A stretch of DNA of 64,000 nucleotides from NCBI GenBank assembly GCA_964360255.1, contig CAYHVK010000011.1, positions 62,001 to 126,000 on the forward strand. Reading direction: 5' to 3'. The stretch is from CAYHVK01 sp964360255. GTDB lineage: Bacteria > Bdellovibrionota > Bdellovibrionia > Bdellovibrionales > UBA1609. This document shows positions 34,062-43,499 of this stretch, one piece after another. How positions within the stretch are numbered: position 1 is the first letter of the stretch; the number at the start of each line of letters is the position of its first letter. The notes beneath the pieces were generated by a model. The model was not told the DNA's origin, did no database searches, and saw only the letters and a program-made list of their open reading frames with translations. Both the position numbers and the translations under genes were made by a program.

Positions 34062-35943
34062 TTTCTTCTCCTACAGCTTGTTCGATCGCCTGATTCGGTA
34101 ATCTAAAGCCGACTTTTGTTCCTACATTCACTTGGCTGTCTAAGAAGACTTGCCCCTTGTGAAGCTCAATAAAATATTTAACCAGATAAAGACCTAAGCC
34201 CGAACCTTTCGGTTTGCTGCGGCCCAATTCACCTCTAAAGAATTTTTCAAAAATATGCTGCTGCTCACTGGCTTGAATGCCTGGTCCGTTATCTTCTACC
34301 ATACAGAGAATATCGCCATCAATATCTCTCGAGGTCACAAGAACACGTCCACCTTCGGGAGTGTACTGAATTGCGTTTTCAATTAAATTTAAAATCACTT
34401 CTCCAATAAGAACCGGATCCACTTCGATCAAGAACATCGGCTCAAGTTCGGCGTTGAGGCTGATGCGTTTGTTGGCGGCGAGAGGTTGCAATCGCTCCAA
34501 AGCCGTTTCTATCAACTCATTCAAGTCACTGGCTTCTTTTTTAATTCTAAAATCGCGTGACTCAACCCGTGTGATTTGTAAGATCGTATGAATATAGCGG
34601 TGCAGCTCAGTCGCTTCTGTTCGCAGGGCCGTTAAATCATCTTGGCGTCCTGCTGTTTGTGCATCAAGCATCATTCGATCGCAAATAGCCTGAATTTTAG
34701 CAATGGGAGTTTTCAGATCATGACTGATCAAGCTTAAGAAGTTATTTTTGAGCTCTTCAACTGAAATCAAAAACTCGCGCTCTTTTTCAAGCTGAATATT
34801 GACGTAATCTTTCATGGTCAGCTGGAAGCTAATAAAAATAACGGTGGTGGCGAACATCGTCACGAACACTGTCACAATAGGCAGCCAGAAGTAGAATTGA
34901 TCAAAGAGCCAAACAGAAAACCCTGAATAAAGCGTGATCGAGAAAAGAAGCATAAAGAGCGCTAATGTTTGTGGATAATAGCTGGTGACGAGAGCGGCAA
35001 AGATCACGAAAGCTAAAATAAGGGCTAATGATTGTAGTGGAGTGAGGGTTGTCGTCCAACGTTTATTGATTTGGTTGTCAATGACGTTGGCTAAAATTTC
35101 AGCTCTTGGCATTGGCCCGAGCGGAGTTTGAAAAGTTTGCCCTTCAGAGTCTAAACCACCAATAATCACAATTTTGTTGTGCAAGAAGTTTTCTGGTATT
35201 TTGCCGTTCAGAATTTTTTCGGCGGTCAAAACTTCAAAAGTACGGGCGGGCCCACGAAAGTTAATCAGAGGAGCTTGAGAAGGAAAGTTAGACACCTCAC
35301 CTCTGTTCACTTCGAGATGTTTTAAAAGCTGGCTGGCCATATGAGGAATGGGTTCGCCAGTGTATGAGAAGCGGCGAACAATACCATCTCGATCGACGGC
35401 AATTTCATTCATACCGGCTTGGCGGCTGTACGTGCGAGCGAAACGCGAAGTGAGAATTCGGCCCTCACCATCAAGTTGCGTAGACCAAACAATTTTTGGA
35501 TTGGTAAAAATAGGCGAGAGTAAATACTCATCGCTCGGACGAGGAATGTTTTCGCCGAAATAAATTCCTACGCCCACGGTGCGGGGGTTCTGTGCTAAAA
35601 TTTTCTGCAAAAGTTTTTGCCAGAGCTGAGCATTCCAGAAAAAACTATCGCTAAAATAAGACGCTTCTTTAAGAGGGCGAAAATAATTGAGAGTTTGCCC
35701 TTGGAGGCGGGCCCACTCTTGGCGCGGAAGAAGTACGACGACGATTTGCGAATCGGCTTGTTGAGCGTTTCGAATCTGAAGGCGAAGATCAAAATCATTC
35801 TGCTGATCGACAAATAAGAAGATGGCGCCCACCATCCAGGCGGCAAAAATACGCAAAACCACACCCTTTTTTCTCCAGAGTGCACGCTTGGCGATAACGA
35901 AATAAGCCCGTAATTGTCGGACATTCAAAGAATTCACTAACAC
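34045..35943 (-). CDS. CHASE2-domain sensor histidine kinase
   Basis: Membrane sensor of 632 residues. A transmembrane segment at ~30-45 leads into an extracytoplasmic CHASE2 domain (~50-290, including GVGIYFGENIPRP). Three closely spaced transmembrane helices (~300-385) follow, then HisKA with LSLISHDLKTPIAK and an HATPase domain with N-box NLIENAIQYTPEGG and G-boxes DNGPGI and GSGLGLYL. It overlaps the sigma-54 regulator gene downstream. The signal sensed is unknown. Confidence 0.93.
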   Translation of the reverse strand: MLVNSLNVRQLRAYFVIAKRALWRKKGVVLRIFAAWMVGAIFLFVDQQNDFDLRLQIRNAQQADSQIVVVLLPRQEWARLQGQTLNYFRPLKEASYFSDSFFWNAQLWQKLLQKILAQNPRTVGVGIYFGENIPRPSDEYLLSPIFTNPKIVWSTQLDGEGRILTSRFARTYSRQAGMNEIAVDRDGIVRRFSYTGEPIPHMASQLLKHLEVNRGEVSNFPSQAPLINFRGPARTFEVLTAEKILNGKIPENFLHNKIVIIGGLDSEGQTFQTPLGPMPRAEILANVIDNQINKRWTTTLTPLQSLALILAFVIFAALVTSYYPQTLALFMLLFSITLYSGFSVWLFDQFYFWLPIVTVFVTMFATTVIFISFQLTMKDYVNIQLEKEREFLISVEELKNNFLSLISHDLKTPIAKIQAICDRMMLDAQTAGRQDDLTALRTEATELHRYIHTILQITRVESRDFRIKKEASDLNELIETALERLQPLAANKRISLNAELEPMFLIEVDPVLIGEVILNLIENAIQYTPEGGRVLVTSRDIDGDILCMVEDNGPGIQASEQQHIFEKFFRGELGRSKPKGSGLGLYLVKYFIELHKGQVFLDSQVNVGTKVGFRLPNQAIEQAVGEENVIES

Positions 35944-36006
35944 GGCGTACCAAAGGGTTGTGAAGAATTCAATTGGTTAGCCAAAAAAACTTGCTATTTT
36001 AAGCAC

Positions 36007-36957
36007 ATGCGCGTGTTCACAGATGTTAAAAGTATAGCTGGTCTACCGGGGCCAAAGGTCATCACAATTGGTAATTTTGATGGTTTGCATTTGGGTCATA
36101 AGAAGCTCATTGAATCAGCCGTAAAAAAAGCAAAAGAAATCAATGGTTTGGCCGGAGTTCTCACATTCTCTCCGCACCCTGCAAAGGTGCTGCGGCCAGA
36201 AATAGAGCTGAAGCAGCTCTATACTCTTGATGAAACGCTCCCTTTATTAGAGGGTGCCGGCATAGATTTTGTTGTTGTGCAAAATTTCGATGTCGCCTTC
36301 GCCCGCACCCCAGCCGAGCAATTTGTTCACGATTATCTGTGGCTGAACTTCAAACCTCAACATGTGGTTGTGGGTTACGATTTTGCTTTTGGAGCTGATC
36401 GCGCCGGATCACTTTCGACGCTTAAAAGCGCCGGTCAGAAATTGGGTTTCGGCGTGACCAGTGAATCACCTTTGCTTTTTAATGAATTGCCGATTTCAAG
36501 TTCACGAATTCGCGAGTTATTGCTCGCGGGCGATGTCTCTGGGGTGCCTGCGCTCTTAGGGCGCGAATACTCCATCACCGGAACTGTTCAAGCTGGTCAT
36601 GCTCGTGGCCGCGGAATTGGTTTTTCAACAGCAAATATTGCAACTCAGAAAGAAATTATCCCGCGAGTCGGTGTGTACGCCACCGAATTTTTATGGAGAG
36701 GGCGAAAATATCCGTCAGCGACTAATGTGGGGTACAGTCCGACCTTTAAAAATCCAAACGTGCAGCCGCTGACAATTGAAACTCATATTTTTGATTTCAA
36801 TCAGGATATTTATGGTGAGGCCGTGGAGGTCTTTTTCAAAAAACGCATTCGAAACGAAATAAAGTTTAATTCTGTTGATGAACTCAAAGCACAAATTCAG
36901 AATGATATAGTAGAAGTTAAAAATTTTTTTAAGGATCATCATGCTGAACTGGGTTGA
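36007..36957 (+). CDS. ribF: Bifunctional riboflavin kinase / FAD synthetase
   Basis: Converts riboflavin to FMN and FAD. The N-terminal FAD synthetase domain has ITIGNFDGLHLGHKKL and ISSSRIRELL; the C-terminal riboflavin kinase domain (~185-310) has GRGIGFSTANI and TNVGYSPTF. The 316-residue length is normal. The 3' end overlaps the AroE-like gene by 17 nt. No FMN riboswitch is visible upstream. Confidence 0.96.
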   Translation: MRVFTDVKSIAGLPGPKVITIGNFDGLHLGHKKLIESAVKKAKEINGLAGVLTFSPHPAKVLRPEIELKQLYTLDETLPLLEGAGIDFVVVQNFDVAFARTPAEQFVHDYLWLNFKPQHVVVGYDFAFGADRAGSLSTLKSAGQKLGFGVTSESPLLFNELPISSSRIRELLLAGDVSGVPALLGREYSITGTVQAGHARGRGIGFSTANIATQKEIIPRVGVYATEFLWRGRKYPSATNVGYSPTFKNPNVQPLTIETHIFDFNQDIYGEAVEVFFKKRIRNEIKFNSVDELKAQIQNDIVEVKNFFKDHHAELG

Positions 36958-37783
36958 AATTGCACAGTATCCAAGTCCAGAGCGGTTTTCAGTTTTAGAG
37001 AAATATCTGAATGACAAAGGTGTGCCGAATAAAATCGATTACATCCAGGCTCAACGCGGCGATGGCTATAAAAAAATATTAAATGAAGCCATGGAAAAAT
37101 ATGATGCCATTCGTATTGGCCGCGGTCTTGGCGACTGCACTCATACGCTTTTTAATAATAATGCCGTACTTGTGCAAAGATTCGGCTCTGCAGACAGCGT
37201 GCTTAAAGTGAATGGCAAGTGGGAGCTTCGTTCAGCTCTTTATGAAGGCTTGGGGACCATTGTTTCTCAGGTGGGATCGCGCTTTGAACTTGAAAGTCAT
37301 GTGTTAGTGGTCGGCACAGGGGCTGTGGCTCGTATCGCCATTGCAGCTTTAGCTCGTACCGGTTTTTCACGCTTCGGTATTTCAGATCAAGCCGGCGAGC
37401 GAGTCGATGGTTTTTGTAAAGAAATGAAAAAAGTTTTTCTCGGCGCGCTCTTTCAACCCATTCCAAAAGATGAACTTATTCTTTTGCCAGGTCAGTACGG
37501 AGTGCTGGTCAATACCACTCCACTAGAGGAAGGGAACGAAATTCTCGATGAGCTCAGTTACTTTAATTTTTTCAGAAAAAATGCCGTAGCCTTTGATTTC
37601 ACAACTAAGCCTATCGATACGCCTCTTTTGGTTGAGGCGAAAGAGGTGGGGGTGCATGCAGTTTATGGTCATGAAATAGCAGCGGCGGCCGATGAGGTCT
37701 GGGCAGGTTGGGCTTTGGGGCCACATGTCGACATGTCCGGTTATAAAGCGCTCCTTGAAACCGAGATGCGACGCCCGTCTTAG
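36941..37783 (+). CDS. Divergent shikimate dehydrogenase-like protein
   Basis: A 280-residue protein with a Rossmann domain (VLVVGTGAVARIAIAAL at ~120-138) and VNTTPLEEG in the position of the AroE INTTPVG-type motif, plus a C-terminal AWAxW-like region. The usual N-terminal substrate motif NVTxPxK with the catalytic Lys is not recognisable; the comparable region reads IRIGRGLGDCTHT. It could be a shikimate dehydrogenase paralogue with another substrate, or the organism's AroE in divergent form. Translationally coupled to ribF (17-nt overlap). Confidence 0.7.
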   Translation: MLNWVEIAQYPSPERFSVLEKYLNDKGVPNKIDYIQAQRGDGYKKILNEAMEKYDAIRIGRGLGDCTHTLFNNNAVLVQRFGSADSVLKVNGKWELRSALYEGLGTIVSQVGSRFELESHVLVVGTGAVARIAIAALARTGFSRFGISDQAGERVDGFCKEMKKVFLGALFQPIPKDELILLPGQYGVLVNTTPLEEGNEILDELSYFNFFRKNAVAFDFTTKPIDTPLLVEAKEVGVHAVYGHEIAAAADEVWAGWALGPHVDMSGYKALLETEMRRPS

Positions 37784-37871
37784 GAGTTTTAATTTTTCCG
37801 GTCCTTGGTCTAGTTACAAAAAATGTCACCACATGTAAGCTTTTGAATAGTCATGCAAAAGGGGAACTGTG

Positions 37872-39584
37872 ATGGGCGCACGCAAGGGAATCGGCGAACT
37901 CCTTGTCCGTGAAAACTTAATAGACATCAATCAGCTGGAGAAAGCGCGAACCGAACAGAAACAGTCGGGGCGTCGTTTAACTTCTGCGCTTGTACGTCTT
38001 GGTTTTGTTAAAGAAAAAGATCTCGCAGAGTTCTTGGGTCGCCAGTACAGTCTTCCAACAATTGATTTGAACAATTTCGAAATTGATCCAGAGGCTGTGA
38101 AGCTTGTGTCGGCGGCGGTTTGTCGTAAGCACGGAGTTATGCCGGTGCAAAAAGCGGGTAAGAGTCTCGTGGTGGCTTTTGCTGATCCGAGTAATCTTTT
38201 TATCAAGGACGATTTGAGCCTCATCACTCGTTGCAAAATTGAAGTGGTCGTGGCTTCTGAATCTGCAATTAATAATGCCATTGAAAAGTATTATGCCAAT
38301 GCGGCTCTCAATATTGAAAATCTTGTTACGCAGATTGAGAATCAGCAAGAAGAAGTGGGTAATGATAATGCGCCGGTTGTGGCTATTGTCGACGATGCCA
38401 CCGATCAAGGCCCGATCGTTAGTTTCGTTAATGCTATGCTAGCAGAGTCAATTAAAACCCGTGCATCAGATATTCATATTGAATCTTATGAAAAAAGATT
38501 CCGCATTCGTTTTCGCGTCGATGGTAGTTTGATGGAGCGTATGCAGCCACCGCAAGGTTCAGCTGGGGCCATTGTCAGCCGCCTAAAAATTATGAGTAAA
38601 ATGGATATTGCAGAAAGACGGCGTCCTCAGGACGGTCGTTTGAAAGTGAAGTTGCGGGACGGTAAAGAAGTTGATTTTCGTGTGAACTGTTTGCCAACGC
38701 TATTCGGTGAAAAAATTGTTCTTCGCCTTCTTGATAAATCAAATCTTCAAGTGGACATGCGTAAACTCGGAATGGAAGATCTCCAGCTCGATATTATTTT
38801 ACGCAACCTCGCTATGCCTCAAGGTATGATTTTAATTACCGGCCCCACCGGTTCAGGAAAAACGACAACAGTTTACTCGGCGCTAGCTGAATTGAATAAG
38901 CCGGATGTGAATATTTCGACGGCAGAAGATCCGGTGGAATTTAACTTAGATGGTATTAACCAAGTTCAGATTAATACTGAAATTGGTTTCGGTTTCCCGG
39001 ATGCTCTGCGCGCTTTCTTACGTCAGGATCCTGAGATTATCATGGTGGGTGAAATTCGTGACTTAGAGACCGCTTCTATCGCCTATAAAGCGGCAAGCAC
39101 AGGTCACTTAGTTGTAAGTACGCTCCACACCAATGATGCGGCTTCGACAGTGAATCGTCTCGTCGCCATGGGTGTGCCAAGTTATCTTGTGGCTGAGGGT
39201 ACTTCTTTGGTTGTGGCTCAACGTTTGATTAAGAAAATTTGCAACAATTGTATTGTTGATACGAAAGTGGCTCCTGAAATTCTTTTGGATTTAGGTGTAA
39301 CTGAAGCTGAGTTGCCAGAATATAGCAATCTGAAAAAAGGCGAAGGCTGTCCGAACTGCAACGGCACCGGGCTCTCGGGCCGTCTCGCAGTTTATGAAAT
39401 GTTAGAAGTTTCATCGGGTGTTAAAGACGCCATTTTCAAAGGGGCATCAAATCTTGAGATGAAAAGAGCCGCTGTGAACGATGCCAAAATGATCACTCTG
39501 CGCCGAGCCGCTCTGCTCAAGCTTAAAAAAGGTCAGACATCGGTAGAAGAAGTATTGAGCTCAACAGTTGAGGATGACTTGTGA
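37872..39584 (+). CDS. pilB: Type IV pilus extension ATPase PilB
   Basis: Cytosolic hexameric motor that drives pilin polymerisation. Seen: an N-terminal GSPII_E domain (~1-150), Walker A ITGPTGSGKTTT near residue 325, the Asp box and Walker B GEIRDLETA, a His box TLHTNDAAS, and a zinc site CNNC...CPNCNGTG near 455-495. Length is about 570 residues. The ATG at 37872 follows AGGGGAACT; a GTG directly before it is an alternative. It overlaps pilT by 4 nt. Confidence 0.96.
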   Translation: MGARKGIGELLVRENLIDINQLEKARTEQKQSGRRLTSALVRLGFVKEKDLAEFLGRQYSLPTIDLNNFEIDPEAVKLVSAAVCRKHGVMPVQKAGKSLVVAFADPSNLFIKDDLSLITRCKIEVVVASESAINNAIEKYYANAALNIENLVTQIENQQEEVGNDNAPVVAIVDDATDQGPIVSFVNAMLAESIKTRASDIHIESYEKRFRIRFRVDGSLMERMQPPQGSAGAIVSRLKIMSKMDIAERRRPQDGRLKVKLRDGKEVDFRVNCLPTLFGEKIVLRLLDKSNLQVDMRKLGMEDLQLDIILRNLAMPQGMILITGPTGSGKTTTVYSALAELNKPDVNISTAEDPVEFNLDGINQVQINTEIGFGFPDALRAFLRQDPEIIMVGEIRDLETASIAYKAASTGHLVVSTLHTNDAASTVNRLVAMGVPSYLVAEGTSLVVAQRLIKKICNNCIVDTKVAPEILLDLGVTEAELPEYSNLKKGEGCPNCNGTGLSGRLAVYEMLEVSSGVKDAIFKGASNLEMKRAAVNDAKMITLRRAALLKLKKGQTSVEEVLSSTVEDDL

Positions 39585-40648
39585 TAAATTTACAGCAACT
39601 TTTAAAAACAGTTGTTAAGCAAAGTGCCAGCGATTTGCATCTTTCAGCCGGAACAGCTCCTGCGCTTCGTATCGACGGTCGTATTGTGCGTGTGAAATCA
39701 CGAGATTTGACTCCTGATGATGTACGAAAACTCTGTTACTCAGTTTTAACTGATGATCAAAAAGCTCGTTTCGAGAACGAGCGTGAGCTTGATTTTAGTT
39801 TTGGTATTAAAGGCATGGCCCGCTTTCGCGTAAATTTGTTCTTTCAGCGCGGCTCGGTGAGCGGCGTATTTAGAAGAGTACCAATTGACCCGCCAGATCT
39901 CGCGACTTTAGGTATGCCGGGTATTGTGAGTGATATTGCTAACTTTCCCAATGGAATGGTTTTGGTTACGGGGCCGACGGGTTCAGGTAAGACCACAACG
40001 CTTGCGGGTATCCTTGATAAAATTAATCGTGAACGCCGTGGTCATATCATCACGATCGAAGATCCTATTGAATATATTTTTCCGCACCGCCAGTGCGTAG
40101 TGAATCAGCGTGAAATTAAAGTGGACACCAACAGCTACAAAGATGCTTTGAAGTATCTTTTGCGTCAAGATCCTGATGTCTGCTTGATTGGTGAGATGCG
40201 TGATCAAGAGACTATTGAAGTGGCGCTGCAAGTAGCAGAAACTGGTCACTTAGTTTTTGCTACGCTCCACACGAACTCAGCCATTCAGACGCTCAACCGT
40301 TTAGTGGGAGTATTCCCTTCTGATCAGCAAGATCGTATTCGAAACCAACTGAGCTTGTCTCTGAACGCGGTTATCAGTCAGCGTCTCTTGCCGGCTATTG
40401 GCGGAGGAGTTGTGGCCGCATGTGAAGTTTTAATTTTGAATCCAAGTATTCGAAATTTGATTCGTGAAAATAAATTGCACCAAATTTACGGTATGATGCA
40501 GGTCGGGCAGAACAAAAGCGGTATGATGACGCTCAATCAAGCTTTGATGCAATTGGTGCTCAAGAGAAAAGTTGATATCAAAATGGCTTTTGAAGAGTCG
40601 CCGGATGTAGAAGAGCTCGACACGATGCTCAAGAAGGCGGGTATTTAG
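39581..40648 (+). CDS. pilT: Type IV pilus retraction ATPase PilT
   Basis: Motor that depolymerises pili for twitching. Its 355 residues carry Walker A VTGPTGSGKTTTL, the Asp box, GEMRDQETIE, the His box TLHTNSAIQ and the PilT-type C-terminal region (AACEVLILNPSIRNLIRE resembles the AIRNLIRE signature of PilT). GTG start overlapping pilB. Confidence 0.96.
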   Translation: MINLQQLLKTVVKQSASDLHLSAGTAPALRIDGRIVRVKSRDLTPDDVRKLCYSVLTDDQKARFENERELDFSFGIKGMARFRVNLFFQRGSVSGVFRRVPIDPPDLATLGMPGIVSDIANFPNGMVLVTGPTGSGKTTTLAGILDKINRERRGHIITIEDPIEYIFPHRQCVVNQREIKVDTNSYKDALKYLLRQDPDVCLIGEMRDQETIEVALQVAETGHLVFATLHTNSAIQTLNRLVGVFPSDQQDRIRNQLSLSLNAVISQRLLPAIGGGVVAACEVLILNPSIRNLIRENKLHQIYGMMQVGQNKSGMMTLNQALMQLVLKRKVDIKMAFEESPDVEELDTMLKKAGI

Positions 40649-41862
40649 TGGGCTCTTATTTATTTCAAGCAAAAACTGTTGATGGTAAATTGGTTCGTGG
40701 CGAAGTGGCCGCGGCCAGTGAAGCTGAAGCTCGCGTCAAGCTGCGAGCGCAAAAGCTCTTGCCCGTCCAGTTGATGGTTAAAGGCTCTACAGCGGGCAAA
40801 ACATCAACACAAACGTATGGCAAAGTGGATGCGAAAGAACTTCAAGTCTTCACACGACAATTTGCCGTTTTGATCAATTCAGGTGTTCCTATTGTTCAGA
40901 GTCTTGAGGCTATGGTGGGCGGTGGACGGAGTGCTAATTTGAATAATACTTTGCGTGCCATTATCACCGATGTAGGTGCAGGTAAGCGCCTGGCTGAAAC
41001 TATGAAAAAGCACCCGCAGATTTTTGATCAGATGTATACGAACTTAGTGAATGCCGGCGAAGAGTCCGGAAAGCTCGACACCGTTTTAGATCGTCTGGCG
41101 GGTTACATTGAAAAATCAGTGAAATTAAAAGCTAAATTAAAGGGAGCGATGTTTTATCCTATCGCGGTTTTAGCGGTTTCAGCTTTAGTTATTAGCGGTA
41201 TTTTATGGTTTGTTATTCCAAAGTTCGTTGAAATATTTCAGTCTTCAGGAATGCAATTACCATGGCTGACACAGAAAGTTGTAGATGGCAGCGATTACTT
41301 TAAAAATCACTGGTATCTTTTTGTCGGCGCGGCGTTTTTGATTCCGATGGCTTTTAGACAGTATTACGCCACCGATGACGGCAAAAGAACTTTAGATTCT
41401 TTCTTTCTTAAAATTCCGGTTTTTGGTGATTTGATTATTAAGGGTGGTATTGCACGTTTTGCTCGTACAATGTCTACTATGCTGGCCGCCGGTGTTAAGA
41501 TTATTGAGGCCATTGATATTGCGGCAGGCACTACTGGCAATTGGGTGGTGGAGCAGACTTTTCTTACGACGAAAGAGTCGATCAACAAAGGTAAAACTTT
41601 TTCTGAGCCTTTAAAGAAAGCTAAGTTCTTACCAGAGATGGTGTCGCAAATGATCGCGGTGGGAGAGCAAACCGGCTCTCTTGATGCCATGTTAGATAAA
41701 GTCGCCAATTTCTATGAAGAAGAAGTTGAGCAAGCTACAGATGCCATGACCAGTGTCATTGAGCCAATAATGATGGTGTTCTTGGGCGGAATCGTAGCTG
41801 TTCTCGTTATCGCCATGTACCTTCCGATTTTCGGTATGGCTGGCGCGGCAGGTGCGGGTTAA
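40648..41862 (+). CDS. pilC: Type IV pilus inner-membrane platform protein PilC
   Basis: Polytopic platform on which PilB and PilT act. Its 404 residues contain two T2SSF domains (~70-190 and ~270-395), three transmembrane helices (~170-195, ~225-240, ~375-395), and the signature GEESGKLDTVLDRLAGY and GEQTGSLDAMLDKVA repeats. GTG start overlaps the pilT stop by 1 nt; the stop overlaps the pilS start by 1 nt. Confidence 0.96.
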   Translation: MGSYLFQAKTVDGKLVRGEVAAASEAEARVKLRAQKLLPVQLMVKGSTAGKTSTQTYGKVDAKELQVFTRQFAVLINSGVPIVQSLEAMVGGGRSANLNNTLRAIITDVGAGKRLAETMKKHPQIFDQMYTNLVNAGEESGKLDTVLDRLAGYIEKSVKLKAKLKGAMFYPIAVLAVSALVISGILWFVIPKFVEIFQSSGMQLPWLTQKVVDGSDYFKNHWYLFVGAAFLIPMAFRQYYATDDGKRTLDSFFLKIPVFGDLIIKGGIARFARTMSTMLAAGVKIIEAIDIAAGTTGNWVVEQTFLTTKESINKGKTFSEPLKKAKFLPEMVSQMIAVGEQTGSLDAMLDKVANFYEEEVEQATDAMTSVIEPIMMVFLGGIVAVLVIAMYLPIFGMAGAAGAG

Positions 41863-43499
41863 TGCATTTAATCGAAGTTTCAGACTCGAAACAAACTGAG
41901 TCATCAATATTCAGCCGTGTTGATCTGGCCACATTAATAGAATGGGCCCGGCTTGCATTTTTAACTCTCGCTTTTACTTTTATCTCGGTTTCAAAAATCC
42001 TTGAGAAAAACTTTTATAATCCGAAACTTTGGGTTCCGCTTTATTTTCTTTTTTCTTTAAGTCTTCTGGCCCATTTTGTTTTTCTGCTTTATTTTCAGCG
42101 TACAGAATATCGAAAGATACTTTTCACGGTGACGGCCGCGATTGATGCTATTTTGATCGCAGGGTGTTTAGCACTTTATGGCCAAGCCCATTCCATTTTG
42201 TTACTCGCGTTTTTATTTAATATTGCATTTGTTGGTTCTTACTTAGGCCTTTATGGGGCCATGAGCTTGGCGCTTTTAAGCGCTGCTTTATTTAACTCGG
42301 TCATCACTTTAGATTTTGATTTTCTCTCGGCGAACTGGAGTCAGCTCGTCACTTTGTATAATGGCTCTTTCTTCGCTTCAGCTGTTGTGGCTGGGCTTTT
42401 TCAAGTTGAACTCACGAGAGTGACTGAAACTATTGAGACGCAAAAAGAGGACATTAAAAGCCTTCAAGATATCAATCAGTTGATTGTTGAAAATGTAGGA
42501 TCTGGTTTGATCGTCACCGACATGAAGAATAAGATCACCAAGGCTAATAAGGCCGCTACAAAGATTTTGGCGGATATCAGCCTAGCCGGTAAAAACCTCA
42601 TTGATGTACTGCCAGGAGCGCAAAAAGAATTGAATGATCTTGATCATCGCGAGGGAGCTGTCGCGCGTTTTGAATTTGGTCATTTGAATTACGAAGGCTC
42701 AAAGATGGTTCTTGAAATGATAGCGACGCCCCTCATGCGCCGTCCCTATGGGTTTCAAGGACATATTATTCTTCTGCAGAATCTCACTGAAGTAAAAAAC
42801 TTTGAGGAGACGATTCGCCAACAAGAGAAGATGGCGGCGATCGGCTCTATGGCAGCCGGTATTGCCCATGAGATTCGCAATCCGCTGGCGAGTATTAGTG
42901 GCAGTATTCAGCTCATAGCAGCTTCATTAAAGCCAGAATCTGAAGATGATCGTAAACTTACGAATATTATTGTTAAAGAAATCGATCGCCTCAATCGCCT
43001 CATCGCTGAGTTCTTAGAGTTCGTTCGTCCACCGATGAAAGTAGATGATCCGGTGAAACTCAATGATCTCATGGGTGAAGTGCTCCAGATTATCAGTGCG
43101 AATCCGCAAGTGCCTAAAGGCCTTAAGATTGAAACTCAGTTTAACGCGAAAAATCTAGTTTCTGGTCATTACGACAAATTGAAACAAGGCTTTTTAAATA
43201 TTGTGATTAATGCCACGCACGCGGTTGAGAAAAAGACAGATGGTACGATTAAGATTGTGACTTACGACGATTATGATTCTGTCGTGGTAAAAATTCATGA
43301 CAATGGTGTCGGAATGAGCCGTGACACGGTTTCACGTATTTTTGTACCGTTCTTTACGACGAAATCAAAAGGTACCGGTTTGGGTTTAGCAATTACACAT
43401 AAGATTTTTGAGGCCCATGAAGCCCATGTTCGCGTCGAGAGCGAGCTGAACATAGGAACTACTTTTATTATAGAATTTAAACGAAGGAGAGATGGATGA
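41862..43499 (+). CDS. pilS: PilS-type sensor histidine kinase
   Basis: Inner-membrane kinase of 545 residues. About six transmembrane helices fill residues 25-180, followed by a PAS domain (~200-315), HisKA with AAGIAHEIRNPLASIS, and an HATPase with NIVINATHAVE, HDNGVGMS and GTGLGLAI. In Pseudomonas PilS senses pilin and works with PilR; the adjacent genes support the same role. Its stop overlaps pilR by 4 nt. Confidence 0.92.
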   Translation: MHLIEVSDSKQTESSIFSRVDLATLIEWARLAFLTLAFTFISVSKILEKNFYNPKLWVPLYFLFSLSLLAHFVFLLYFQRTEYRKILFTVTAAIDAILIAGCLALYGQAHSILLLAFLFNIAFVGSYLGLYGAMSLALLSAALFNSVITLDFDFLSANWSQLVTLYNGSFFASAVVAGLFQVELTRVTETIETQKEDIKSLQDINQLIVENVGSGLIVTDMKNKITKANKAATKILADISLAGKNLIDVLPGAQKELNDLDHREGAVARFEFGHLNYEGSKMVLEMIATPLMRRPYGFQGHIILLQNLTEVKNFEETIRQQEKMAAIGSMAAGIAHEIRNPLASISGSIQLIAASLKPESEDDRKLTNIIVKEIDRLNRLIAEFLEFVRPPMKVDDPVKLNDLMGEVLQIISANPQVPKGLKIETQFNAKNLVSGHYDKLKQGFLNIVINATHAVEKKTDGTIKIVTYDDYDSVVVKIHDNGVGMSRDTVSRIFVPFFTTKSKGTGLGLAITHKIFEAHEAHVRVESELNIGTTFIIEFKRRRDG

